Assembly: GCA_940671915.1 (NCBI GenBank)
Contig: CALNVZ010003432.1
Location: 7,697,080-7,761,079, forward strand
Length of the DNA: 64,000 bases
Source of the DNA: Paracentrotus lividus
Taxonomy: Eukaryota; Echinodermata; Echinoidea; Camarodonta; Echinidae
Direction: 5' to 3'
Shown here: positions 11,760-24,578 of the stretch, piece by piece
Numbering within the stretch: the stretch's first letter is position 1
How the letters are laid out: the number at the start of each line of letters is the position of its first letter
Notes under the pieces: model-generated
Seen by the model: the letters and a program-made list of their open reading frames with translations, nothing else
Told to the model about the DNA's origin: nothing
The model's database searches: none
Translations under genes and position numbers: made by a program

Positions 11760-12472
11760 TAAAGGTTTAAACTCATTTCATTAATTGTTTTGATGATTTT
11801 ATTTGTATGTATATATATTTAAAAAATAAAAAACAAAAACAAAACAAATGAAGAAAAATGAAGGAAAAAAATACATAAATATAATGAGTTCTTTAAATTA
11901 TCAAGTATTGTACAAAACATGGATAATTGTAGACTTAAAAAAAAAAAATTTTTAAAGAGATGATGCAAAATAAAGCTACTTTGTACACACATTACATGTA
12001 TGTATACATTACATTTAATAGGTACATTTATTATAAACAGCTTGCAAGTTTAGAAGAAATTTTTTTTTTCCCAAAATAAAACTTGTAGAACCTACATTCA
12101 AATGGAAACAGCAGGTTGTTCAATATTTACGAAAGTAAACTTTTGTATGACATCGTATCATAAAAGAAAATGCCAGTTTATTGCTACATCGATGGATTTT
12201 TCTTTCCGTATTCTGTCCGGTGTCCGTCCGTCACACGGCGGGCGAGCCGCAATCTGGCTATTGCCTTGTTAATTTATTATATATATATATTTTTTTTAAC
12301 CCAATGTTACACTTGTAAATGAAAAAAGGCAACAAACTGGGATTCACTTGGTTTACTTATGTTTATTACAGCAAAGAAGAAAATGTGTTTTTTCACGATG
12401 GAGAGGTTGATTGCGGCTTATTTTTAAATTGAGGAAGGAATGATTTATGGGTTAATTTGGTTGGTTGGTTAG

Positions 12473-12503
<31 letters not shown>

Positions 12504-13285
12504 CTTTTTTTTTTATTGATTGTTTGATTTGCTAAATTGATTAAATGATCGTTGAAGTGATTGAATGAATGATTGATTATTTGATTTATTCACTGTTTGT
12601 TTGAATGATTGATTGATTGATTACTTTTTGATTGATTGTTCGAATAATTGATTAAATCATTGAAAGAATCTTAGGAAATCAACTCAAAAGACTAACATAA
12701 TCATGCAAAGCAACAATCAATCCGAATGGGAGTAGGCCTATTTGATTCAGAATAATGACAAAATATCAGTACCCTAATTGTGCGCAAGCCCTTTTTTGAG
12801 CCCCCGACATGAACGTTTCGTGTTCGCTCAAGCATGAACGAAATTAATCTTTTTTTTAATGGCATCTGAAAGATAAGACTTAGAGCATCTATTAACATCA
12901 AAATATAGACATCATAATTTGAAACAAAATTTTGATAGACTTTTCAAAACTGTCCCGTTATTAGGATACGCACTGTATACACACTTACCACGGTGAAATA
13001 TGAATATCATCATTACTCCAATTAAATTATCTATTGAAATGGACAGTAAAATCTTCCGAATAAAATATTATGATTCTTTCACTTTTGTATTCCTTAAGTC
13101 ATATTGACATTCACATCACACTTCATGACATGATATAATGTAGATCGAGGTGAAAGGGCAAAAAATATTAAAACATTACGACTATAGTTTGTCTCATCCA
13201 CATAACATATTGGACAACATAAGGCAGTTTCATATCCCATAACTATTATATGACAATATCAAATGGTTTTTCATTTCCAGACACA
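11760..13285. other. Non-coding, AT-rich interval with (GATT)n
   Basis: No exon seen. A degenerate (TTGA/GATT)n tract lies at about 12455-12665. The interval is downstream of the NLR gene and may include its 3' flank. Confidence 0.5.
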
Positions 13286-13291
13286 TTTATT
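13286..13291 (-). terminator. Candidate polyadenylation signal of the NLR gene
   Basis: AATAAA occurs on the minus strand about 145 nt after the NLR stop codon. In AT-rich DNA this can be chance. Confidence 0.3.
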
Positions 13292-13433
13292 TCCTTTTCA
13301 AAATACATATTACAAATAATCTTATAAATATAAATTCATGTGAAAGAAGTCAAGAATCTCTATGAGCACGAGGATCGTCCTTCTCTGACGCATTGACGTT
13401 ACCAAGTTGCCAAAGCTCGTCTAGAAATTTCTT

Positions 13434-13517
13434 TTAAAATCCAAATCGCTCGTCTTCCGCCAGTGGAAGGTCAATGCAAAAGTGTAAAATGAAACTCCTC
13501 TCTGTCCTTGAATACGT
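13434..13517 (-). CDS. NLR exon 11: terminal exon with stop
   Basis: After CTTTTCAG| this 84-nt exon encodes TYSRTERSFILHFCIDLPLA and EDERFGF, then TAA. It is the first in-phase acceptor found after exon 10, with a 2.4-kb intron between. No named domain. Confidence 0.55.
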   Translation of the reverse strand, partial: TYSRTERSFILHFCIDLPLAEDERFGF

Positions 13518-16500
13518 CTGAAAAGGAACACAGAGTAAAACAGTCATAATATAAACAATGCAATGATTTAAAATTGAGAAGAGAGTGAAAGAAAATATTA
13601 TTAATGTTTTTTATTTTATTTCTTTTATTAAAAACGTTGTTCAAGTTTAACTATAACTTCGAGCTCATCTCGCCCCTCTTATTCGTGAAGCGGAATAAGT
13701 TGATAAGTCATGCATTGGTTCACTTCACTCAGAACAACATTATTTGAATCTCTTGGGACATAGGAAATAATACAAGGTGTATAAGCCCCTCCCAGTGGCC
13801 TATGTGAAAATGGGGGGGGGGCTGGGAGGGTGGGTGCCAGTGCTACGCCATAATGCTTAGAAATCAATGTGCCGGTTGTAAAGGAGTCACTACGAGTACA
13901 ATGACTCGTGTAGACCCCTTTACACCCGGCACATTGATTCCGATATGTCATGTAAATGCGACGCCTATTTGAAGAGTCTAGTGGCAAGAAGGAGTCTAAG
14001 TCACATTTTTTTACAAAATGTGAGTTTATAGATGAAAATGTATGTATACACAATCAAAAAACTGGTGAACTAATCAGTGAAAGAACACAAATCCTAAGTG
14101 CCGCCAGACAGGAAACTCCCAATTCAAAAACTTTAGGATTTTAGTGCAAGACAGTACCTAGTCCATAGTTTTTCATGGAAGAAGTACCTCAGTCCACCCA
14201 AGCTTGATCAAAGAATGCATTAGGGGAAGAGCGATGGGACAGCTCCATCCCATTTTATTGGGAGACCCCGGAAAACGTTTTACCAAAATCTGGCTGACAG
14301 CAATTGTGTGGGGGGTGCCTTGTTGGGGCACGGTAAAACTTTTTTTTTTTATTGGGGGGGGGGCAGAGGAAAACTGCAAGGCAGTGTGTTTCTTAGTAGG
14401 GTGAATATTAGTTTTTATAAAGAAGGGGGAAAAAAATAAAAAATGGCAGTTTAAAATCTGAAACAACGGTGGGAGGGTGGCGGGACTATTGATTAGTTTT
14501 TCAACCTCGCTACATCCCCCAAATAAAATAATAATTAAAAACAATGGATGTGTCAAGGTTCACTGCAAGGTTGCTGGTTTCAAAGTCAATATAAATAATT
14601 ACAGAAGTGGGATCGGGAGGTCGAAGGTGCTAGCCCCTTAACAAATAGAAACCCCCCAAAAATGGTGTCAGGGTAGGCATTTTTTCAATTCCCACATGGA
14701 TTGTCATTGACATTTTCTCTGAAACCAAAATTGGTCGTTTTGTATATCGGTGTCAAGGCAGTCACAGATCCAGGGGAAAGGGGCCGCCCCTTAAGCACAA
14801 AAAAACATTGAAAAAAGTGCCCCGAAATGAGTATAACATTGCCACCCCTCAAAGATATTCTTCACTATTTCAGTGCTATACAAAATATTGCATAAATGGC
14901 CTGTTCTATAAATTATATGACCAACAGGCGGCATATCCAGAAGGATCTATTTCTTAAAAGATCCCAAAAACTAAAAAAAAAAAAAAAATAAATAAATAAA
15001 TTGCATTGGCACCACCCCCTCAAATAATAAAAATATATAGGGTCTATACATTCTTCACTGTTACTAACAAACCATATGAAATCAAGAGGATGATTTAGTT
15101 TTGCTAAAAAGAACAAATAAACAATATGAATTGGAAACACCCATTTCATAAAATTAATGATTTTTAATGGAAGAAGTACCTAAGTCCATGCTTTTAGTGG
15201 AAGAAGTACCTAAGTCCATAGTTTTAGTGGAAGAAGTACCTAAGTCCAACTTCCGGCTTATTGATCATCGGAGATCGATTAGCATGAAGTTAATGAAATG
15301 TGCCACGTATGCTTCTCCTGCCTTAACAATCAACTCAACCAAGTTTGAATCTGAAATTCAAAAATTTATGATGTGCAGGATAGTTTGAAATATTCAACCC
15401 CTTGTATCTCAGAACTAGTATTATGTGACTTAAGTACTTCTTCCACTAAACTCTTTATTTGCTCACGTGTTGAATGAACGCTCATCAACAAAAAAATCAT
15501 ATTTAAAAAAAAAGAAGAAACGTCAATAAAAATCGCTTTGACTCACACATCAGAGAATAAGACGGATTTCTTTTGATTTCAGTGTTAATTCTAAAAAAAA
15601 ATTCAGCTCAAACAAACAATTTGACGGCTGGAAGGACAATATACTTTTTAAAAAGTCGTATTTTTGCGAACAAGGTTTAGTTGAAGTGCAAAACAATTGA
15701 ATTTCTGTAAAATACACCAAGGCATCGATATGTTAACAAACGAGGAAATACGGAAGATTATGACAAAGGAAAATGATTCATACTGTCGTTAATTGCATTA
15801 TCGTATATGAATATTTTTATTCAAAAAAACATTACATCATCTTTGTACTGCCCTCCCAAAGTCCATTGTGAACCAATGATTTATTTATGTATGCCCTGAA
15901 CATTGTGGATAACCTACCTCTGGATCCCAGTAGAATAAAACAAGTTTCAATAAACCACTAGTTGATTGTCTGCTCTCACTATTAATCTCTTCGTTCTCCA
16001 CCATCGTTAGGTCATGTTGGATTGCATATTGAGTGATCTCCCCTTCAGGTTCAAAGCTGCAATCTAACCTAAATATTTTAAAGAAAAGAGAAAAGGAACA
16101 CAGATGCATAATTATGATTGATTTGAATGAACAGACTGTTCCAGTTAATACAAAGTAACAAAAGTAAACAGACAGAATAATTCAAAGAATAAAAGAATTG
16201 GATATTTTAGCAAATTTAGGCAGAGTCCTACATAATTATTGTTTTTATTATTATGATATAAACTTTAATTAGTATGTTTCATAACCGACATAAATGTAGA
16301 ATAATATTGAATTCATATGTGTTTGAAAACAAACGCCGACATATTCGAACAATAATTATATTCAAAGGTTTTAATCAATGATCACCAACTAAATATTCAT
16401 ATGTTCGTATATCCTAATTCATGAAAATGATTATACAAAACACATCCAAGACATATACCTTATATTTAAGTTCATACTGGAGTGAATAGATCATTTAGTT

Positions 16501-19468
16501 TAGTAACAAGATGATTTAAAAACATTGGATACCGATTTATCGCATTCATTTTTGACCAAGCAAGGCTCAAAGCATACGAATAATCAAAACTATTGGAATT
16601 TTGTGACAAAATAATCCATTAGAGTGAATAAAGTATGATAAAAAAAATTGAGAAATAATTTTCTCGAAGAACCTTTTTGTTAAACTCACCTTAACAGCTG
16701 AATAGATGTTAGGGTCTGAATAGCTCTGATGATTTCAAGCAAGCTTGATTCGTTAAAAACACAATAGTTGAAGCTTATGATCTCAAGTTGCCACATAGTA
16801 CCATCCTTCTTCAAGAATTTGATGAATTTTTCAACAGAGTCACGTGATACAGTGTTCATTGCACCACTTTGTGGGTCAAAGGTTATATTGAGAACTTGAA
16901 GTGTGATACCTGTCTTTACCAGTCCGTCAACTATGGCTGAAAAAACCTGATCGTAATAAACATTCTCTGGGCTCTTTCTGTCATAATTATTAGATGCCCA
17001 AATTCCAAGTTCTTTAACGTTTGGTAGCTTGGAGAGCAGTATCGGAAAGACTTCCATTTGAGATTTTATTTTTGTCTCAAAGGTCGTTACAGTTCGAAGC
17101 GGTCCTATGAGCAATGAAGGAACAGAATAAGGGACATTTAGTTTCAAATGTTGTAGCTGACGGTGAGCTTGAAGCACTTCCCAAAAGTAGACGAAAAACT
17201 TGTGCGCGCGTTTGAGGTCCATTTCTGGATATCCAGGAATCTATATGGACAAAAAAAAAATATTTTCGAACGGTATTATGTTTACAACATTGTCAACAAC
17301 ATATGATATGATATGATTGAATATTATATATTTCTGGTTGTTTCCCTCTTTGTTCAAATCTATGTTTTTAAAAAAAAAATTAAAAAAAATGCTGCATCAC
17401 TTTAAGGTGATTCCTCGCATTTCTCCCCAAGTTGATTTCTATTATTTAGGATGGACACCGACATAGTGCTTGTCATAGCTCAGTCGGTAGAATACATGTC
17501 TGTCAATCGGGAAGTCTCGTTTTTAACCGTCATGGAATCCCATTTTCTTTACTCACATTTCATAATTATTATATATTTCTGGTCAATTTCCCTCTTTGTT
17601 CAAACTGAATATTGATATGTTACATGTATATTGTTTATATTGTTAACTTCAAAATTCAAATTATCAGGGCTTCAACTTGGTAACATTCAAAAAGTGTTCA
17701 TTGGAAGGCTTTGAATCTGTAGTTTCAGGATATAGTCAGAACTGAAATATTTGTTGGGGCAAGGTACGGGTACACACACTTCACTCTTTTATTTGGTATG
17801 TTTGTCGTCTAATATATATAAGAATTTAATGCTGAAGAGTATTAACCGTAAACGCTATTCTCTTTCAGTAGACTTACATCCCAGTGTAAAAGTAGTGTGT
17901 GAAGATTGGGCAAGTTGATCAAGATGGTAGGGATGTCGGTGGAGGTTGATTTTGTTTCCAAGACTTGAACAGACCAAAGTGGCTTTAGGTTGCAATGGAA
18001 GCAAGTTAGTATTGGTAGAAATAGTCGGTTGAGATCTGATGACGTATGGAGATTTGTCCACAGTTTACAGAAAGCATCGATGTTGTAGTTCAGCTCAAGA
18101 GGTTCCTGAATAAGATAAAGCGTCGCGTACAACTTGAGTCTTCATGATATCCTACTGTGCCCACTTTGATGCCATATATATTATGCTTATATTTTCCCCC
18201 AAAGAAATCTAGCCACAACCCTCCCCATGACAGACGTTTCACCGATATTAAAATTCTAGTATAGTTCCCTATATACATGCTATACTTGTAGGCCTATAAA
18301 TGAATGAAATTTTAGTGCCATTTTGTATACTCAGAAACATTTTCCGTTCATTTAAATCTTATGTTTTCCACGTTATAAAGACCTACTGAACACTGAACTG
18401 TGGAAAGTGAAAACGCATTTTTTTTTTTTTTTTCAATTATAAATACAGTATTCACAAGAGGTAAATAAAGGATTGTAACCATGATAATTCTGAACAAGTA
18501 TACGACGCGGAGTTTGCGTCGTAAAGAATGTTGCCAGGTCTATTTTATGCTCGGCTATAATTTTATGTATGTGACTTCTGGGGGATGATTCAGAAAGAGT
18601 AAAGTAGACTGGAGTTGCACTTTCAATTTCAAAATTCCGGTATATTACGCATCACCTCATTAGTCAGTTCCTGTTCAGGGGATGCGCACCGTAAAGCATT
18701 TTTGTTACGGGACGTGCTTAGAGTTTAAGAGCGACTCTAACTAAGTCTACTTAACTCTTTGTGAAACCACCCTGCTCTCGAACTATTCGGTAACTCCGCT
18801 GCATTTGCACAATGAAAAACATGATTGTAATTTTTATGTAAAAGTATGTGAGGCAAGCAAAAATAAAGTCAATAGTTCTGCACGTCGCAAACTCCGCGAT
18901 GATAAATGATAATGCTACAGTCACACAGACACTTACGTTGAGTTACGTCCGGGTTACGTCCAAAAATTCCTCTTTTTTTCTGCGGACCCCCCACGGATGC
19001 CTTCCCGTCATAGTCAGCAGTGGAAATAGTGATAATATCGTTCATCCAATAAAACGAAGAAAAGCGTAAGAAATTATAGAATAGAAGATGAAATAAAGAT
19101 ATAACAACAAAAACGTAACTATACGTAAGTGTCTGCGTGACTGCAGCATAATGATGCTTGCCTTTTCTAGAACGTACAGCTCTCTGAGTTTTGGAAGAAA
19201 GTTTAAGACATGAGCGAAGCTACTCATCGACACAACATGGTCACTCTCAAAGACCCGGATCGAAGTTAGGGGCTTCATATTACCGGAATTGACGTCACTA
19301 GGGATAGGGGTGACGAGTCGAGTGAGAAGTGATGATGAAGAGTTCAGCTGATTCCATAGTTTGACGAAAATATCCGAAGTAAGGGCAAAGTCGAAATCAT
19401 CGCCAAAGTCCTGAAAAGATATCAAACATAATGGTTGATTCAGGGCGACGGCAACAGGTAAGTGCCCC

Positions 19469-19528
<60 letters not shown>

Positions 19529-22500
19529 AAATCTTTTATTGATTGTACGTGGATTCAAAAGGAGCCTGAGCTTTCGATCCCTGCAGAATATTCGTCATGC
19601 AGAGACACGGTTGATTGTACATGTTAGGACTTTTTATGATGCAGCGCCCCCATCCCTCAATGTGCGAAGTTGGACAAATTAAATGTGATGATTTGTTTTC
19701 TCTACGTTTCCTATCTGAAATGAAAAAATAGTAAATATGGCGAATGCAATATAACAAATGTATGCAAATTATCGAAAGTCTTACATCGCAGTATATGATA
19801 AGCTCCTGGATGTTGGGTAGATAAGTCATAATCCCCACGTAGTCATCAGCGGGTGGTTGAATAGACGTGGTGAAGCTGTTTACAGAGTAGAGAGGCTTCA
19901 TGTTGGGTGAGATGGTTGGAGGAACATGCCGATACATCTCCATTCGAGTCATGTGATTGCAGGTATGCATGTTGTTCCATAGTCTCACAAATAAGTCAGG
20001 AGAACTGTCCGTTCCAGCGATGTCGATAGTGGTAATCTGTACATAAAACGTAGAACAGTGTGAATGCTCTTCAATGGTAGAAATATTGTGGAAAACAAGT
20101 TTTCAATTGGAAATAATTTTACCAGTCCTGTTGTTGCCGAATAGCAGCAATGTAGCATCCTGTCGATGCAATATTTGCAAACACAATTTCTTTGTATAAA
20201 TTATACTAATTTCTATTGAATAGAACTTATTATCACTGTCAATTGCTTCGTGAGTTGGGATAAAGGTACGTACCAAAGAAAAACAATGAGTAAGGACTTG
20301 ACGTTGACGATGACGACATTAAACATTGCATTAGTTTCCCCTCTTTTTCCCTGGCACTCGTTACCTTTTCCTTTACGGATCCCGGTAGTTTCTCAAATCC
20401 AACGACGGTTGACGCTGTAACCTGCCGTAGTTGGAGTTTTCCATCTTGAAAAAAGCGGGTTAGTAATGCATTAGATTGCTCGGCACAAGTTGCTGTCTCG
20501 CTGACAAAGTCCAGTATAAGAGGATGATAGAGGTAATCTTTTTTAGCATGGTTGGAGACATCTCCACAAGAACTGCGATCAAGAACAGATTCTAGGATTT
20601 TTCTGCAAGCCGAGTCTGATGTTCCTGACGCAAACTGGAAGATTTCTTTTATGTCAAACGCCAATTCGGAGAAGTTAGTCGTGCTGATACTGCCTTCATC
20701 CAGTATTCTTGCAAGATATCGTCCTGCAGAATACTCCTGCGCTAATTTGTGGAAAAATTCAATAATGATGTTCGTGTCTGCATCCGTCTTCATTTCCTTT
20801 GACTTTGACTTTGTTAGCAAGCCAAGTGAGTAACTGATGTTTACTTTTTCATCAGGAACTTCACTAAAATCATCTTCACTTAAAAGTAGTGGACTTCCAT
20901 CACCCTTGTTGCTTAATTTCGTGTAGGCAACTTGACCAACGGATACAAGCGTTTCATTCAACATGCCTTGGTTGATCTTTGCACTATCTTGTTCATGCTT
21001 TTTGGCATTCAGGTGAGTCCTCAAAAACATCATGATATCATCAAACAGTTTCGTTCGAGTAAATTTCCCCTGAATATAGCCTTCGCGATCACGATCGTTC
21101 CATAAGTAGCAAACCATCGTACAGAACAGAGGCGTGGCGATCATTTCGTTGGTAACGATATCCTCTTTCAGGTATTTCTGCAGTTCTTTCCCCTTTTGTC
21201 CATCGGAAATGAAGAACTTGTCGATGAAATCCGCGGCATGCTGTTGAGAATAACCTTCTATTACCATTTTAGAATAGTCGAAATCTCTCGAATTAAAGTC
21301 CTTTATCCTAAATGGGCGAGATGTTATCAGTACCCTACATTTCTTACATCTCTTATAACGTAATATGTCCATGACGCCTCCTCCGCCTCCCCAGCCATTT
21401 ATTTGTCCATTGAATTCATCATATCCGTCAAAGAGCATGACGATGTCTTTTTGATGGGTATCGATGTAATCTTCGAGCAGAGTTTGATACTTCGTATTTA
21501 TCCCCAATAACTCAACAACGGCTTCTCCTATGCCAGTATTTTCGTTCATGTTTCTCATCTTGAAGACAAAAAGTAATGGTAAATTCTTAAGCGGTGATTC
21601 CTCTGTTTTGAAGACCCAATCATATGCCATTTTAGCTACAGCGGTAGTTTTCCCACGACCAGCTTCCCCAAACATAACGATCCTTTCAGGTAGTCTTCCA
21701 CGAATTTTTGTCTGGAATATATCATTGATCGATCCGTTCAAAATTAACTTCTGCAATGGTTTATCAGGAATGTTATACTTGTCTTCTTTGTAAAGGCTGA
21801 CGGTTGTAAAATAATTCTTGAGGTCTACGTAATCGTCTGAATCCCACGGCTTAATGTGGATTTTAAACAGAGACCTCTCGTAGTAATTCCGCAGAGTTTC
21901 CTGGCACTCTTCAAGTGTGAGGCCTTCTGCGACATATTCTGCAAAAAGACAATTATAACGAAAATATGTACAGTGAGTCAATCAAAAATGTCCCATCATT
22001 TTGAAGGTGTCTTGTGAAAAGTATGAACATTCAATCATGGGTTTCATGATTTTCATTTGGATCTTTGCACACATGACTGAATAACAGACAATCATCAAAA
22101 GACGGTAAAATCTCACTTGCGCCAAGTGGATGGGTGAAATTCAAAAGTAAGTGCAGACAGAATTATGTGTACACACTTACCCACACACTCTCTCACCACA
22201 CACAAACCCCCATCTTCCCTCAAACACACGCACCCTACACACAGTAAACCATTCACAATAACATGTTATATTTGATGTTTTGTTTACCAAGAACATCACT
22301 GAATGTTTGGGACGTAGTAATTCTCTAACAACTGTTTGTGAGTGTGAGTGAGGGTGTGTATGAGTGAGTGAGTGAGTGAGTTCTTGGCGGAGGATTTCAG
22401 GGAATGGAACTACAAGGTACAAGGTGTGTGTATGCTTTTAGATGTGTCTTTCTAGGGTGTGGGTGTGTATGTGTGTGTGTGGTGAGGATGTGCTTGTGTA

Positions 22501-24538
22501 TGTGTATGTGCTTTGTGTAAATGGAGGTACGTGTGGGTGTGTCTCTTTGTTCGTGCACAAGTAATAAATTGTCAATATGTTTTTTCTTCACCCAGCCACT
22601 TGTGAGATCTTGCCGTCTTCTGAAGATTGTCTGTTATCCAGACATTCGTGTAAAAATCCAAATGAAAATTGTACCAACATATGCTAGGAGGATGACTCTA
22701 CAAAGACATATCATTAAACCCATGATTAAATGTTCATATTTTTCTCAAGACAACTTCAAAATGATGGGACATTTTTATAGACTCACACTGTATAAAAATA
22801 TTCACGCCGAAAATCGTATATCTTTGTTCCACGAATTCCCAATTATTCACATCTCTCAAGGAAATGTTTAACACAAATTTTGTCCACACACATTCTTTGG
22901 TTCTACAATCTTGTACTTACTCCGTGCGTTTCGATAACAATGTTACCAAAATAATTTACGACCGGAGGAAACATTGTAATGCCAGCCCCCAAAGGAAATT
23001 GATTGCATCTCAATTTATATACCTTATGTACCTACAATTATATTCTAGGTGACAAAATTTACATTTATAGAAGGCTCATTGTGTGTGTGTAAGGGGAATG
23101 AACGTGTATGACTGTGTGTGGGTGTTTGATGATTGTCTGTGTGTTTGTTTGTGTGTGTGCTTGTGTGGATGACATAGGGTATGTACGTGTGTATGTGGGG
23201 TGTTTGTGGGTCTGCGTGGAGAGGGTGTGATATGGATGTGGTTTGTGTATGTGTAAATGTGTGGGTGTGCATCATATCAATTCTACTCCACGTGAAATGT
23301 AAATCTAACGTATGACATAAATCTTAACATAAAGACGCGTCCATTATTTGAGGAGGGGAAACGCAACATTACATTCATGAGTTTAGTGGAAATGCACGCA
23401 GCTGAAAAACAAAACCCGCGCTAACGGCGGAACGACACCGATTGACAACTGCATGCAATTATTACTAAGCGCCACAAACTGCGCTAAGAAAACTTCCCTG
23501 TCGGTAAAATGGAATTGTCAGTCGATCCGTTCGAGGAAATTAGTCCTGGACATGAAATAAATAATTGAACTTTTATCATAGTTTTCGTAGGTAGATGCTT
23601 CAGACCAGATTGGGGAAAAAGACATTTTGGCAAGCCTATAACACCATTGTGCTAAAGTTGTAATCAGAATCTTTATTCACATAGATTGATGTTCCTAACG
23701 ATTATTGATATAAATAGTTGATCTTGTCACATCTTGCGAAGACGCCGTCCACATTCGATATGCCATGTGATATGCGGAAAATATTGACCCATCGAGTAAA
23801 AATTCGTTTGTGATAATGTTCAAAAGTGACAGGACTTTTTTTAACCAATCGAGATGAATGTACCATATTTGGAAAAGCTGAGAATTCAAGCTTTTAAAAA
23901 CTTTGATCATTAAGGTGTAATATAATTATGCGTAATCGAGGAAGATGACTATGCAGCGTATGAGCTATTTTGAGAGCAAAATTGGCCATATTGTACAGGA
24001 ATTTGATCTTACTAGGATTTCGAATTGACACAATGACAGGACTTTTTTTTCCCTTTGCAAGAAAGTTATTCCTATTTTTTGAAAAATTCGGATCTTAGCG
24101 TTCTTATTCAAGTTGATCATTTCTTTGAAAGATATTTGCGTCGCATAATCAAGAAAACAAAGTGAAAAACTGTGCAAAATACAAAAAGTCTATGGCCGCG
24201 TTCGCTTTGCGTAGAGTGATAGCGCCCTCTTCCCCTTAAGTTTACAACTAGAATTGATATGCTTTGTGCGTGCACATAAGTAATAAATTCACAATTTGTT
24301 TACTCTTCCACCAAGCCACTTGGCGCAAGCGAGATTGTGATGTCCTCTGAAGATTGTCTGTTGTTCAGTCATGAGATGATAAGAGGATGACTCTACCAAG
24401 ACATGTCATGAAACCCATGATTTAGCTTAAAAGGAAAAATTTTCTGACTCACTCTGTATAGCAAACAGCAGGTGTTTGTGTGTGTGAGTGTGTTGTGTGT
24501 TGTGTGTGTGTGGTGTGCGTGTGTGTGGTGTGGTGTGG

Positions 24539-24578
<40 letters not shown>

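Noticed and set aside
15167..15388. Small protein with EEVPKS repeats
   Set aside because: It is a translation of the tandem 31-bp motif inside an NLR intron.
22521..22871. A 116-codon open frame conserved at 46746-47096
   Set aside because: Both lie in the right arm of the duplicated foldback element, so shared ancestry of the repeat explains the similarity.
22177..23275. Histidine/threonine- and valine/cysteine-rich small proteins
   Set aside because: They are translations of CA/GT tracts with no conservation beyond composition.
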